Below are positions 1-8,368 of a stretch of 64,000 nt of DNA, in pieces (the stretch's first letter is position 1; each line of letters opens with the position of its first letter). The DNA comes from Candidatus Moraniibacteriota bacterium. GTDB taxonomy: Bacteria > Patescibacteria > Paceibacteria > Moranbacterales > UBA2206. Position numbers and translations under genes: made by a program. Under the pieces are notes generated by a model, which had not been told where the DNA came from, did not search any database, and saw nothing but the letters and a program-made list of their open reading frames with translations. Location of the stretch: NCBI GenBank assembly GCA_030645735.1, contig JAUSNP010000004.1, forward strand, positions 1-64,000, given 5' to 3'.

Positions 1-108
1 ATGAGCGTTAAGAAATTACATACTAGAAAGCTTTTCTAACACTTATTGGAATTTTAGCGAGTAAGCTAGAAATTTAGACAGCACGAGTCTGGGCAGCAGT
101 TTCTTTTC
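1..108. other. Window edge, no gene recognised
   Basis: I see no open frame, RNA gene or strong hairpin that I can support in these first bases. They lie downstream of ftsQ and upstream of whatever gene follows outside the window. Confidence 0.3.
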
Positions 109-140
109 GTCCACTTTCTTTGCTGCCAAAGAAAATGGAC
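109..140. repeat. Palindrome just downstream of ftsQ
   Basis: Inverted repeat with 14-nt arms (GTCCACTTTCTTTG at 109-122, CAAAGAAAATGGAC at 127-140; one mismatch) around the loop CTGC. It starts a few bases past the ftsQ stop. It could act as an RNA 3'-end structure, but no T-run follows on the minus strand, so a dispersed palindromic element is equally likely. Confidence 0.55.
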
Positions 141-146
141 AAACCG

Positions 147-1124
147 TCACTTTTTCTTCTTTTCCACCACTGGAACAAATGCTGGCGCAACCACAGGCAC
201 TGCTACTGGCTCGGTCTCGGTCGCGATGACCTCGTTTTTAAGTTTATAATAAACTTTGTTATTTAAACGCAAATCAATATATTCTAAATTAGCTTGTTTA
301 TCCTTATCCAGAGCATTCTGCAAAGCAGTTTTTAGCATTTCTATGCTTTTATTTTCGCCGATATCATAACTGAAATAAATCTTCCAGCCGGAAGTTGTTT
401 CAAATTCCAAATCACCCGAAACCAACATCTTCGTCTGGCATTCTTGCTTAGTCCTGATATCCAAGTCTTGTTCTAACCTATTTTTTACATCAACAATAAA
501 TCGTGCCAGCCTAACATCTAATCGGAAATTTTCTATGCCTATGTCTTTCTGGCTAAGATCTCGCAAGATGCTCAAATCTTTTTCACCCAATTCATTGGCC
601 TCAAAATCAGCTTGCGCATAGGCGTGTCCGTTTTTGTCAATAACCCAACATGGCTCACCACTACAAAAAACCAGCAAAGATTCTCGTTCTTTGATTCTAA
701 TCAACAGTTTGTCTGGAAATTGCCGAACTATTTCAACATTTTCAATGCGTTTAAATTTATTCTCTAACGCGCTTTGAATATCTTGCTCGCTAACAAGAAT
801 GATATTATTTTTCATAAAAAGACCTAGGCTTTTTCCTTGGATGGTTTCCATTGCCAAAGTTGCAACCGATTGGCTATCAACATTTTGAGTCCCAGAAACA
901 ACTACGGAATTCACCACCACAAATTGAGAAAAAAATAGAATATAAATTGTGACGCCCAGAAAGACCAATGCCAAAAATCGCATCAATATTTTGATTAATA
1001 AGGGGCTGTTGACTCTCGTTGGCGTGCTCTTTTTCTTGGCCGCAATAACTCGCCCACCATTGGCAGAGTTCGACAATGTCCGCACAACCTTTCTATTTTT
1101 GTTTTTTGACGAAAAATTAAACAT
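147..1124 (-). CDS. ftsQ: Cell division protein FtsQ (POTRA domain)
   Basis: Bitopic membrane protein of the divisome; in the FtsQ/DivIB family it links early and late division proteins on the outer face of the membrane. The 325-aa product has a basic cytoplasmic tail, one membrane helix at about residues 43-65, then a POTRA-like domain (VVVNSVVVSGTQNV onward) and an FtsQ-type region with the IKERESLLVF strand. The C-terminus is Pro/Val-rich and ends in KKKK. The start lies 4 nt after the holB stop, so the two genes are probably co-transcribed. I see no peptidoglycan gene next to it, so the usual mur-fts cluster is broken here. Assignment rests on domain layout. Confidence 0.8.
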   Translation of the reverse strand: MFNFSSKNKNRKVVRTLSNSANGGRVIAAKKKSTPTRVNSPLLIKILMRFLALVFLGVTIYILFFSQFVVVNSVVVSGTQNVDSQSVATLAMETIQGKSLGLFMKNNIILVSEQDIQSALENKFKRIENVEIVRQFPDKLLIRIKERESLLVFCSGEPCWVIDKNGHAYAQADFEANELGEKDLSILRDLSQKDIGIENFRLDVRLARFIVDVKNRLEQDLDIRTKQECQTKMLVSGDLEFETTSGWKIYFSYDIGENKSIEMLKTALQNALDKDKQANLEYIDLRLNNKVYYKLKNEVIATETEPVAVPVVAPAFVPVVEKKKK

Positions 1125-1128
1125 GCTA

Positions 1129-2007
1129 TTAGAATTTCAAAAGTAAATTTTCCAAAATCAATCTGGCGTTTGAATTGGTTTCTCGCATCGTCTGCAAGCT
1201 CTGTGAAATTTCTTCAATCAAAATCAAAGCTTTGTCAGGAGAAACATTGATCACCACCTCACTATTCAACATTGACTGGCGCAAAATAATCAGCCACAAT
1301 CTCATCTTTTTTTGCGCTTGCGTCGTGTCCTTGCTCCAAGTCTCAGCTAGAGAAAATTTTTCGCTTAAATTTTTTGAGAAAATATCCTTGAATTCTCGCA
1401 AAACTTCATTGCGATAATTTAGTTCTTCTGGCTTGTTAAGTAAATCAAAGGCGATTCCCAACCGCCCAATTGACCAAAATATAATCTCTTTTTTATTGGC
1501 GTTCCCTGCCGGAATTATTTTCGCAATTTCAACATCACTCGCCAATCCGAAATTGACCTTTTGGCAACGCGACACAATGGTCGGCAGAAGCTTGTCGACA
1601 TTATGACAATTCAAAATCAGAACCACTTGGTCATTCGGCTCTTCTAAGGTTTTCAGCAAGGCGTTCTGCGCCGATTTATTGAGTCTCTGCGCTTCATCAA
1701 CAATCACCACCTTATGTTTTCCCCCTGTCGCAGTTAGACTTAATTTATGTTGCAAATCCCGAATTGCTTCAATCTTGATGTCTCTTTTTTTCGAAACACC
1801 TTTTATCTCCTCAGTCTCGGGCGCAATGACAATCAAATCAGCATTAATTGCACCTCCCTTCCCGATAATCTTGTTGGCAAATTGCAAAGCAGCCGAAAAC
1901 TTGCCCACACTTTCTGGACCCAAAAACAAATAGGCGCCAGCAATTTTGCCAGATTCCGCAATCCTTTCTAGCAGTTTTATTGTTTTAGTGTTGCCAATGA
2001 TAGCCAT
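1129..2007 (-). CDS. holB: DNA polymerase III subunit delta' (clamp loader)
   Basis: AAA+ clamp-loader subunit that helps load the sliding clamp on DNA. The 292-aa product carries a degenerate P-loop (GPESVGKFSAA instead of GxxGxGKT), as expected for a non-hydrolysing delta' subunit. It also has the family hallmark AQRLNKSAQNALLKTLEEP with a following SRC motif (IVSRCQKV). The zinc-module cysteines of DnaX are not visible, which argues for delta' rather than tau/gamma. It is followed by ftsQ after 4 nt. The start ATG sits after an AT-rich repeated-word spacer without a clear Shine-Dalgarno sequence. Confidence 0.85.
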   Translation of the reverse strand: MAIIGNTKTIKLLERIAESGKIAGAYLFLGPESVGKFSAALQFANKIIGKGGAINADLIVIAPETEEIKGVSKKRDIKIEAIRDLQHKLSLTATGGKHKVVIVDEAQRLNKSAQNALLKTLEEPNDQVVLILNCHNVDKLLPTIVSRCQKVNFGLASDVEIAKIIPAGNANKKEIIFWSIGRLGIAFDLLNKPEELNYRNEVLREFKDIFSKNLSEKFSLAETWSKDTTQAQKKMRLWLIILRQSMLNSEVVINVSPDKALILIEEISQSLQTMRETNSNARLILENLLLKF

Positions 2008-2129
2008 ATTTATTATAAGTCTAATTTCTAAAGTTTAAAGGCTAAATGAAGTATTCAAGTCTAAACTATAGAATGCTCTTATTTTCAACTTTATACTTTA
2101 GGCTTTAGTCTTGCTTTAGACTTTAGTAA
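2008..2129. repeat. Spacer of repeated ACTTTAG-like words
   Basis: Low-complexity spacer in which short words such as CTTTAGACTTTAG and TAAAGTTTAAAGG recur in both orientations. Similar words (GACTTTA, GGACTTTTGACT) fill the spacers at 8341-8368 and 24714-24788. No coding potential is seen. Confidence 0.5.
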
Positions 2130-3269
2130 TTAGACCTTAGACTTTAAGATACCTTCTATATATTCCTCCATCTCTTTCACAAACTTCTCCTTACTAAACT
2201 CACTTGCCTTATCAACTATATCTTGCTTATCATAATTCTTCTCATTCTCCATAAACCTCCGCACGCCGTCCGCAATCACTTCTGGAACTGCCACATCAAA
2301 AAACTCGCCTGTCTTGCCTTCCTCGACAATTTCCAATGCCCCGCCTTTGCGCACCGCAAGAACTGGCACACCCCGCATCATCGCCTCCACCGGCGCCATC
2401 CCAAAGTCATCCACACCTGCAAAAACAAAAGCGCGCGCCTGAGCATAATATTTAGTCACTTCTTCATCTGACTTCCAGCCTAAAATTTGCACGTTGTCAT
2501 TAGCAATTTTGCGCAAATACTTTTCTTGTGATCCCTCGCCGATCACCACTAACGGCAAACCTAATTTATTGAACGCCTCCACCACCGCATCAACTTTTTT
2601 ATATGGAGATAATCGAGAAACAATTAAAAAGTAATCAGTCATCGGTAATCCGTCATCGGTTGACTGATGACTGTTGACTGATGACATTTCTACTGGCGGA
2701 TATATCACCGCACTCTCTCGTCCATAATATTTCTGCACTCTTTTCTGCGTATATTCTGAATTACTAATCAAAAAATCTGGCCGATCAGCAGCTAGTTTAT
2801 CCCACACTCGGATATAATTCAATATCAATCGCGCGCATAGATTCACGGCTCCGCCTTTCTGCTGTTGCGCCAAATAATCATCATTTGCATCCCACGCGAA
2901 ACGCATCGGACTATGGGTATAGGATATATGTATAGTATTTAGGCGCGTCACAATCCCCTTGCTCCAAGCGCCACTGGACGAAATCACCAAATCAAAATCG
3001 CGCAAATCAAAAGTTTCTGGCGCCACCATGAAAAACGGCAATAGCCACTTTTTTCTCTTGCGCAAAAACTTGGGAAATTTCTGCAAAAATGACGTGTGAA
3101 TTTTCCTGCCAGCAAAACGCCCACGCATTTTGTGCTTATCATACAAAAGCGTATAAATCGGCGCCTCCGGATACATCTCACCCAGCACCTCCAAAACCCG
3201 CTCGGCTCCCCCAAAATCCACCAAAAAATCATGCACTAAAGCTACTTTCAATTTTTGCATATTTGCCAT
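2130..3269 (-). CDS. GT4-family glycosyltransferase
   Basis: Predicted GT-B fold, retaining glycosyltransferase acting on a cell-surface polysaccharide or glycolipid; substrate unknown. The N-terminal Rossmann domain begins KVALVHDFLVDFGGAERVLE, a typical acceptor-domain opening. The C-terminal domain carries the sugar-nucleotide signature FGMAPVEAMMRGVPVLAVRK and GGALEIVEEG (E-x7-E type). Between the domains a linker (SSVNSHQSTDDGLPMTD) is encoded by tandem words and looks like a repeat insertion at 2636-2690. The ATG at 3269 has no clear Shine-Dalgarno. The gene stands alone between two spacers. Confidence 0.8.
   Translation of the reverse strand: MANMQKLKVALVHDFLVDFGGAERVLEVLGEMYPEAPIYTLLYDKHKMRGRFAGRKIHTSFLQKFPKFLRKRKKWLLPFFMVAPETFDLRDFDLVISSSGAWSKGIVTRLNTIHISYTHSPMRFAWDANDDYLAQQQKGGAVNLCARLILNYIRVWDKLAADRPDFLISNSEYTQKRVQKYYGRESAVIYPPVEMSSVNSHQSTDDGLPMTDYFLIVSRLSPYKKVDAVVEAFNKLGLPLVVIGEGSQEKYLRKIANDNVQILGWKSDEEVTKYYAQARAFVFAGVDDFGMAPVEAMMRGVPVLAVRKGGALEIVEEGKTGEFFDVAVPEVIADGVRRFMENEKNYDKQDIVDKASEFSKEKFVKEMEEYIEGILKSKV
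2636..2690. repeat. In-frame word repeat inside a glycosyltransferase
   Basis: The DNA consists of recurring words (CAGTCATCGG, CCGTCATCGG, GACTGATGACTGTTGACTGATGAC) in a stretch coding for the interdomain linker of the GT4 enzyme. The words are unlike flanking codons and resemble the repeated-word spacers elsewhere in the window. The insertion keeps the frame and falls at a tolerant linker. Confidence 0.5.
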
Positions 3270-3364
3270 ATCGATAATTTTCTTATAAAGCTACCTTATC
3301 TTAATTTTAGCATATCTCCAAATTTCCCGCACCTAGCTCAAAAATAGCAAAAAACCCGAATTTA

Positions 3365-3467
3365 TGCTATATTTTATCAGCAATCTCACATTGCTAAAAG
3401 TTCGCGTAACATACAACTTTTAGTCCCTGCCAGACATTAAGTTCGCATATAAACGAGTTAGGCGAAC
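3365..3467 (+). promoter_or_regulatory. Extended -10 promoter and structured leader of the DHFR-like gene
   Basis: An extended -10 element (TGCTATATT, about 3365-3373) precedes a leader of about 120 nt. The leader contains two hairpins: CTAAAAGT (3394-3401) with ACTTTTAG (3416-3423), and GTTCGC (3441-3446) with GCGAAC (3462-3467). The second is followed by an A/T-rich stretch before the ATG. It does not match the tetrahydrofolate riboswitch consensus as I know it. Function is unknown. Confidence 0.4.
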
Positions 3468-3497
3468 TAAAAAATATTTTTCAATTTTTGTTTTTTT

Positions 3498-4019
3498 ATG
3501 AAAATAATACTATTCATGGCAACGTCTTTAAACGGCATGATTGCCAGCAAAAGTGGTAAAGAAGACTTTTTGTCGCACACCAACTGGATGTCCTTTGGCG
3601 AATTTGCAAAAAAGCATGGTTGTTTTATCATCGGCAGAAAAACTTTCGAGTCCGTTCAAAAATGGCCAGACTATAATTTTAACGACATTGATGCCAAATT
3701 AAAAATAGTAATATCTAGTAACAAGGATCTAGAATTGGAACCTCCGTACTTGCTTGCAAATTCGCCAAAGGACGCTATGGGAAAAGCCGCTGCTATGAAT
3801 TTCGAGAGCGCAATTCTTACGGGTGGAAGCACAATCAATAGTGCATTTTTAAACGAAAATCTAATTGACGAAGTAATGATTAATATCGAGCCTGCGATTA
3901 TTGGAAGTGGCATTCCCCTATTTGCAGAATGTGATTTTGAAAAGCGTTTGTCTTTTATCGACTCCGTAAGAATTGCTAGTGATATATTGCAAGTTCGTTA
4001 TAAGGTAAACAAAAATTGA
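3498..4019 (+). CDS. Dihydrofolate reductase-like (RibD C-terminal fold) protein
   Basis: 173-aa NAD(P)H-dependent reductase of the DHFR/RibD-C superfamily. Visible motifs are the opening strand MKIILFMATSLNGMIA, the IIGRKTFESV segment typical of this fold, and the late glycine-rich ILTGGSTINSAFL and IIGSGIPLF segments. These proteins reduce pterins or pyrimidine intermediates; which substrate applies cannot be read here. Its length fits a stand-alone single domain. It is one of two plus-strand genes in a minus-strand neighbourhood, behind its own promoter and structured leader. Confidence 0.75.
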   Translation: MKIILFMATSLNGMIASKSGKEDFLSHTNWMSFGEFAKKHGCFIIGRKTFESVQKWPDYNFNDIDAKLKIVISSNKDLELEPPYLLANSPKDAMGKAAAMNFESAILTGGSTINSAFLNENLIDEVMINIEPAIIGSGIPLFAECDFEKRLSFIDSVRIASDILQVRYKVNKN

Positions 4020-4065
4020 AAAATATTTTTAACTACGCCTAACACAGAATATACGACATAAAAAG

Positions 4066-4102
4066 TTATCCACAGGTCATATTTTAGAAATAGTGATATA
4101 AT
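4066..4102 (+). promoter_or_regulatory. DnaA box and extended -10 promoter of the DinD-like gene
   Basis: A perfect DnaA box TTATCCACA (4066-4074) lies upstream of an extended -10 promoter TGATATAAT (TG at 4094-4095, TATAAT at 4097-4102). No good -35 is seen. The gene starts 42 nt downstream of the -10. The same box-plus-extended-promoter design recurs at the surface-protein genes. Confidence 0.6.
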
Positions 4103-4144
4103 ATCATTAGCCTAGCGTGGCGACTAATTTCTAAAATAAAACTT

Positions 4145-4957
4145 ATGGAAAACATGAACATTGCCCTATTCAAGGGCAAAAAAATCAGACGCGCCATTTT
4201 TCAAAAAGAATGGTATTTTTCTGTTGTTGATGTAGTGGAAGTACTAACTGATAGTCCTGCTCCACGACAATATTGGGGCGTGTTAAAAAGTCGTGAGGCT
4301 CAGTTGTTAACAGTTTGTTTACAACTGAAATTAATGTCTTCGGATGGTAAAAAATATGAGACTGATTGCGCAAATGCCGAAGGGATATTCCGAATAATCC
4401 AATCAATCCCCTCGCCCAAAGCAGAGCCTTTCAAGCGCTGGTTGGCTAAAGTCGGATATGAGCGCATGCAAGAAATCGAGAATCCAGAATTAGCGTCGAA
4501 ACGAACAAGGTTGCTATACAAACTCAAGGGCTATCCAGAAGACTGGATTGAAATGCGCATGCGTGGAATTGTCGTGCGTGAAGAATTGACAGATGAATGG
4601 CAAAAGCGAGGCGCAAAGCATCCCAGCGATTATGAAATTTTGACTGCTGAAATTTCCCAAGCTACATTTGGCTTGAAACCCAATGAGTATAAAAAAGTGA
4701 AAGGGTTGAAACAAGAAAATCTGCGTGATCACATGGATGACTTTGAACTTATCTTGACTATGCTTGGCGAACGAACGACCAAAGAAATTCATTTGACCAA
4801 AGACACGCAAGGCGTGCCGCTACTCAAAGAGGATGCACGAGTTGGCGGACAAATCGCTGGTTCTGCTAGAAAACAAATTGAAAGAAAAATTGGACGGCCA
4901 ATTGTTTCTAAGAACAATTTTCTGAAATCTCGCAATAAGAAAGTAGCAATAAAATAA
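4145..4957 (+). CDS. DinD-like protein with BRO-N domain
   Basis: 270 aa. The N-terminal half is a BRO-N/antirepressor-type domain (IRRAIFQKEWYFSVVDVVEV, then YWGVLKSR). The C-terminal half matches the DinD layout: LRDHMDDFELILTMLGE, TTKEI, GGQIAGSARKQIE and a final conserved VSKNNFL. In Escherichia coli DinD is a damage-inducible protein that inhibits RecA filaments. BRO-N proteins are frequent on phages and mobile elements, but this C-terminus argues for the chromosomal DinD type. It is an isolated plus-strand gene with its own promoter and a DnaA box. Damage induction is inference; I see no LexA-type site I trust. Confidence 0.75.
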   Translation: MENMNIALFKGKKIRRAIFQKEWYFSVVDVVEVLTDSPAPRQYWGVLKSREAQLLTVCLQLKLMSSDGKKYETDCANAEGIFRIIQSIPSPKAEPFKRWLAKVGYERMQEIENPELASKRTRLLYKLKGYPEDWIEMRMRGIVVREELTDEWQKRGAKHPSDYEILTAEISQATFGLKPNEYKKVKGLKQENLRDHMDDFELILTMLGERTTKEIHLTKDTQGVPLLKEDARVGGQIAGSARKQIERKIGRPIVSKNNFLKSRNKKVAIK

Positions 4958-5006
4958 ATCATTCACAAAATCTAACTCCTCATGTTTTTCACTAAGCCCC
5001 TGCTAG

Positions 5007-5027
5007 ATTCCGGATCAAGTCCGGAAT
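5007..5027. repeat. ATTCCGGA palindrome
   Basis: Inverted repeat ATTCCGGA (5007-5014) and TCCGGAAT (5020-5027) with a 5-nt loop, flanked by CTAG on both sides. It lies between two convergent genes. The unit resembles a short palindrome dispersed in many environmental genomes; here it may also serve as a weak terminator. Confidence 0.55.
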
Positions 5028-5046
5028 GACAAACTAGTAGTATTTT

Positions 5047-6231
5047 CTATTTCTCTGTCAAAACTTCTGCAATCTGCACCGCACATTCTTCCCAACTAAA
5101 TCTTTTTACATTTTCATAGCCTTTTTGTATTATATCATCTCGCAAGTCTTTATTGGAAATAACTTCGTATGTTCGCTCAGCTATAAATTCAGGTTCGCGT
5201 GGATCAACCAAGATGGCTGAATCTCCTGCCACTTCTGGCATGGAAGAAGTGTTGCTGGTCACCACGGGCACGCCAACACTTTGCGCTTCCAAGACTGGGA
5301 TACCGAAGCCTTCATAGAATGTGGGGAACATAAAAACCTCTGCCCCAGAAATCAATTCAAATTTATCTTCATCCTTCACAAACCCCAGTTGAATAATTTC
5401 GTCTTTATATTTTGACATGCCAATCGCCAATTCAATATGCGCAAATCCAAAACCACCATTGCCCGCCAAAACCAACTTATGCGGAATATTGTATTTTTCT
5501 TTCAAAATTTCAAAAGACTTGATAATTCCCAAGATGTTTTTTCTTTCTTCTAAGCGACCGATGAATAGTAAATACGGTTTCATGTCATTGCGAGGAAGCG
5601 GAGCGCCCGTGGCAATCTCGTTCTTTAATTCGCTAATATCACTATTTTGTTTTGTGCTTTGTTGCGTAGAGATTGCCGCGCTACGATGTGAATTTTCATT
5701 CACATCTTCGCTCGCAATGACAGGACTTCTATCATAGCCCTCGTAGATAACCTGAATCTTCTCCTCTGGAACTTTATATAAACTTATTAAATCCTGTTTA
5801 GTGTTGCGCGAAACACTGATGATTTTTTGCGCCCAGCGGCAAGAATTTTTGATCGACAAGCGCATGTAAAATCTGGCCCAAGCCGAATAGGCTTCTGGCA
5901 TAACTTCATATTCCAAACCATGGATAGTGACAATGGTTTTTTTCGGATGAATCAACGGCACGGTGTGTGCAGGAATAAACAGAACATTCACTGGCCAAAA
6001 CAACATTTCCAATGACAAACCAACCTGCGTCCATAAACGCGGACAACCTATTATCGCCACTCTCCAATTTTTTGGTAAATCAAAATCTATCTTCTGTTTT
6101 TTTCGCACATATAAAGTAACCTGGTGGTCAGCCAGCTTATTTACTAGATTTTTTATAACCTGATATGAATACTCCTCAATTCCAGTTCGCTGTTTTATAA
6201 ACGCCCGCGAGCCGTCAATTCCTATTCGCAT
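5047..6231 (-). CDS. GT4-family glycosyltransferase
   Basis: About 394 aa. I place the start at the ATG at 6231 (MRIGIDGSRAFIKQRTGIEE), because the 11 upstream in-frame codons are made of the repeated words seen in spacers (ACGTTTTACG types). The Rossmann N-domain is followed by FIGRLEERKN and the donor-site signature FYEGFGIPVLEAQSVGVPVV with SMPEVAG (E-x7-E). It is a retaining glycosyltransferase for envelope sugars with unknown substrate. The segment around 5580-5720, between the two domains, codes for a low-similarity linker made of dispersed palindromic repeats. It lies 67 nt downstream of mreB and may share its transcript. Confidence 0.8.
   Translation of the reverse strand: MRIGIDGSRAFIKQRTGIEEYSYQVIKNLVNKLADHQVTLYVRKKQKIDFDLPKNWRVAIIGCPRLWTQVGLSLEMLFWPVNVLFIPAHTVPLIHPKKTIVTIHGLEYEVMPEAYSAWARFYMRLSIKNSCRWAQKIISVSRNTKQDLISLYKVPEEKIQVIYEGYDRSPVIASEDVNENSHRSAAISTQQSTKQNSDISELKNEIATGAPLPRNDMKPYLLFIGRLEERKNILGIIKSFEILKEKYNIPHKLVLAGNGGFGFAHIELAIGMSKYKDEIIQLGFVKDEDKFELISGAEVFMFPTFYEGFGIPVLEAQSVGVPVVTSNTSSMPEVAGDSAILVDPREPEFIAERTYEVISNKDLRDDIIQKGYENVKRFSWEECAVQIAEVLTEK
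5580..5725. repeat. Palindromic repeat insertion in the glycosyltransferase linker
   Basis: The stretch holds GTCATTGCGAGGAAGCGGAG and GTGGCAATCTCGTT-type words plus GATGTGAATTTTCATTCACATC, an inverted repeat. Such CATTGCGAG...CAATCTC palindromes are dispersed in many bacterial genomes. Here they are translated in frame as a linker (NEIATGAPLPRND and neighbours), between residues 170 and 225 of the protein. Confidence 0.6.
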
Positions 6232-6298
6232 AACTTGCAACGTAAAACGTGAAACGCAAAGCAAAATCGTTATACGATATGCGATATGCGTTACACGC

Positions 6299-7306
6299 CT
6301 ATTTATTTATCATTATCGTCCGTTTATACACCTCTAGATTATCTAGCGCAATCCCAATCCCCTTGATCACACACAAAAGAGGTTCATCTGCTACATAGCA
6401 TGGCACATCAATTGTTTTGGTGATCAATTGATCCAGGTTGCGAATCAAAGCACCACCACCTGACAACACCATTCCTTTGTCCATCACATCCGCTGCCAAT
6501 TCTGGCGGGGTTTCTTGTAGAACTTTTTTGATAGCATTGATAATTTCTCGCAATTCATCTTGGATGGCTTCCGTCACTTCATTGGAAGAAATCTTGATGG
6601 TCTTGGGCATGCCACCAGTCAAATCTCGGCCACGCACTTCCATATGATCTTCCTTGACCAATGGCAAAGCTGATCCGATTTGAATCTTGATGTCTTCCGC
6701 TGTTCGCTCACCGATAGCCAAGCCATATTTTCGTTTGATATAGTCAGCGATGGCCTTGTCCAATTTGTTACCTCCTACACGGGCGCTGTGAGCAGCCACA
6801 ATGCCACCCAGAGAGATGATAGCCACCTCTGAGGTTCCACCACCAATATCAATAATCATGTTGCCAGCGGGTGAATTGATCGGGATTCCGGCACCGATCG
6901 CTGCCAAAACTGGCTCCTTCACTACATAGGCAGCTTTGGCTCCAGCACGAATGGCAGCATCAATCACCGCTCGTCTTTCAGTGCTAGTCACGCCAGCTGG
7001 AATGGAAATCATAATTTCTGGTCGCACCAATCTGAATTTTCCGCTAACTTTGTTGATGAAATATTTGAGCATAGCTTCGGTGATTTTGTAATCCGCAATC
7101 ACACCATCCTTCATTGGACGGCTGGCCATAATTGTGTCAGGTGTGCGACCTAACATGTCTTTGGCATCATTGCCCACCGCTAAAACCTTGTTGTCCAAAA
7201 TTGAAATCGCCACCACGCTTGGCTCATTGGCAACCACTCCGCGTCCCGGAACAAACACCAAAGTATTAGCTGTTCCCAAATCAATTCCGATTTTTCTGAT
7301 AAACAT
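6299..7306 (-). CDS. mreB: Rod-shape protein MreB
   Basis: 335-aa bacterial actin that polymerises on the inner membrane and guides lateral wall synthesis together with RodA. The phosphate-1 motif IGIDLGTANTLVFVPGRG and the phosphate-2 motif NMIIDIGGGTSEVAIISLGG are intact. The adenosine motif GMVLSGGGALIRNLD is also present. Length is normal for the family. mreC and mreD are not next to it; instead it follows the HD hydrolase and MazG-like genes in one minus-strand run. RodA is encoded about 16 kb away. Confidence 0.95.
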   Translation of the reverse strand: MFIRKIGIDLGTANTLVFVPGRGVVANEPSVVAISILDNKVLAVGNDAKDMLGRTPDTIMASRPMKDGVIADYKITEAMLKYFINKVSGKFRLVRPEIMISIPAGVTSTERRAVIDAAIRAGAKAAYVVKEPVLAAIGAGIPINSPAGNMIIDIGGGTSEVAIISLGGIVAAHSARVGGNKLDKAIADYIKRKYGLAIGERTAEDIKIQIGSALPLVKEDHMEVRGRDLTGGMPKTIKISSNEVTEAIQDELREIINAIKKVLQETPPELAADVMDKGMVLSGGGALIRNLDQLITKTIDVPCYVADEPLLCVIKGIGIALDNLEVYKRTIMINK

Positions 7307-7320
7307 AATTTTTCTTAATT

Positions 7321-8013
7321 TTATAATAATCCCTCTGCCTCTTTTTTTAATCTATCTAAAAAAATAGTTACGAATTTTAATCTCTCTTCTGCAACCTTTT
7401 TGCCCATTTTTGTATACATCAAACTAGGTAATTTTTTATTTTTAATCTCATGCTCATAAAAAATATTGTGCAGACTTGGATTTTTAATGCGTCCACCTAT
7501 CTTACCTCCGACTAAATTATCCTTTATGTATTTTTTAAAAGGAACCTTGGGAAATATATCACAACCATTTTTACCTAACCACATGCCTGCTCGCATAATC
7601 ACAATCGCACCCAGCGAATCAATTTTATCTGCATCAAATAAAATTTTAGCTTCAATACTCTCTGGCCTATTGTTGGTTTTATAGCGATGAGAACGAATAC
7701 AATTTTGTATTTTTTTTATTTTATCTTGAGAATAATCCAAATCTTTCAAAATAACTTCGCTCATTTTAGCTGATTCTTCTGCATGGCATGTTGACCCAGT
7801 CTTATCAGCATCTTCTTTAACTCTGGCAATATCATGCAATAAAATAGCTGATTTCAAAACTTCCATATCAACTTTTTTTTCGCTTTTTGCAATCTTAAGC
7901 GCTGTATTATAAACACGAAAAATATGCTCTATATTATGCGCTGAACAAACTAGCTCTTTTTCTACAGCTGCAAGTATTTTTTTATATTTCCCCTGTAGTA
8001 AAGTTTTTTGCAT
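7321..8013 (-). CDS. HD-domain phosphohydrolase
   Basis: 230 aa with the metal-binding HD layout: the first histidine in SAHNIEHIFRVYNTA, the HD pair in SAILLHDIARVKED, later histidines in CHAEESAK and CIRSHRY, and a terminal aspartate in KILFDADKIDSLG. This is the pattern of stand-alone HD hydrolases related to YedJ/HDIG proteins, which act on nucleotides or other phosphomonoesters. The partner MazG-like gene starts immediately upstream (4-nt spacing), hinting at a shared nucleotide-clearing role, but that is inference. Confidence 0.75.
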   Translation of the reverse strand: MQKTLLQGKYKKILAAVEKELVCSAHNIEHIFRVYNTALKIAKSEKKVDMEVLKSAILLHDIARVKEDADKTGSTCHAEESAKMSEVILKDLDYSQDKIKKIQNCIRSHRYKTNNRPESIEAKILFDADKIDSLGAIVIMRAGMWLGKNGCDIFPKVPFKKYIKDNLVGGKIGGRIKNPSLHNIFYEHEIKNKKLPSLMYTKMGKKVAEERLKFVTIFLDRLKKEAEGLL

Positions 8014-8016
8014 AAT

Positions 8017-8340
8017 TTATTTTCTAAACTCTGAGACTCTGAATTTTCCGTTAACCTTTTTCTTTTTACGCTCCATTATTTTGGCATGCTTTTTCCAGAA
8101 AGCTTTTTCAAATTCTTCCAGCGATACGCCCGTACTGATCAAATTGCCGATTATTAAATTAAACAAATCCACATTCTCCTCAATGAATTCTGCCTTAGGT
8201 TTTCCCTTAGTCACTGCCTGCGCCAACTCACCCAATTCTTCCGTCATCAAATTCAAACGGAAGGTCATCTCCTCATTATTTGTGCCTTTCATCTTATGTT
8301 TTTTATGAAAAGCCTCAATCGCTTCGTAATATTTTTGCAT
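8017..8340 (-). CDS. MazG-like nucleotide pyrophosphohydrolase
   Basis: 107-aa all-alpha protein with the MazG-type metal-binding pattern EELGELAQAVTKGK, followed by ENVDLFNLIIGNLI (ExxE plus ExxxD helices). The family hydrolyses nucleoside triphosphates to monophosphates and often removes aberrant nucleotides. The length fits single-domain MazG-like enzymes. It is sandwiched between murA and the HD hydrolase in the same direction. Confidence 0.75.
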   Translation of the reverse strand: MQKYYEAIEAFHKKHKMKGTNNEEMTFRLNLMTEELGELAQAVTKGKPKAEFIEENVDLFNLIIGNLISTGVSLEEFEKAFWKKHAKIMERKKKKVNGKFRVSEFRK

Positions 8341-8368
8341 AACTTTGACTTTACGGACTTTAAAAACT

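Noticed and set aside
5047..6264. Longer start for the second glycosyltransferase at 6264
   Set aside because: The extra codons consist of repeated spacer words, and the conserved Rossmann start is at MRIGIDGSRAF.
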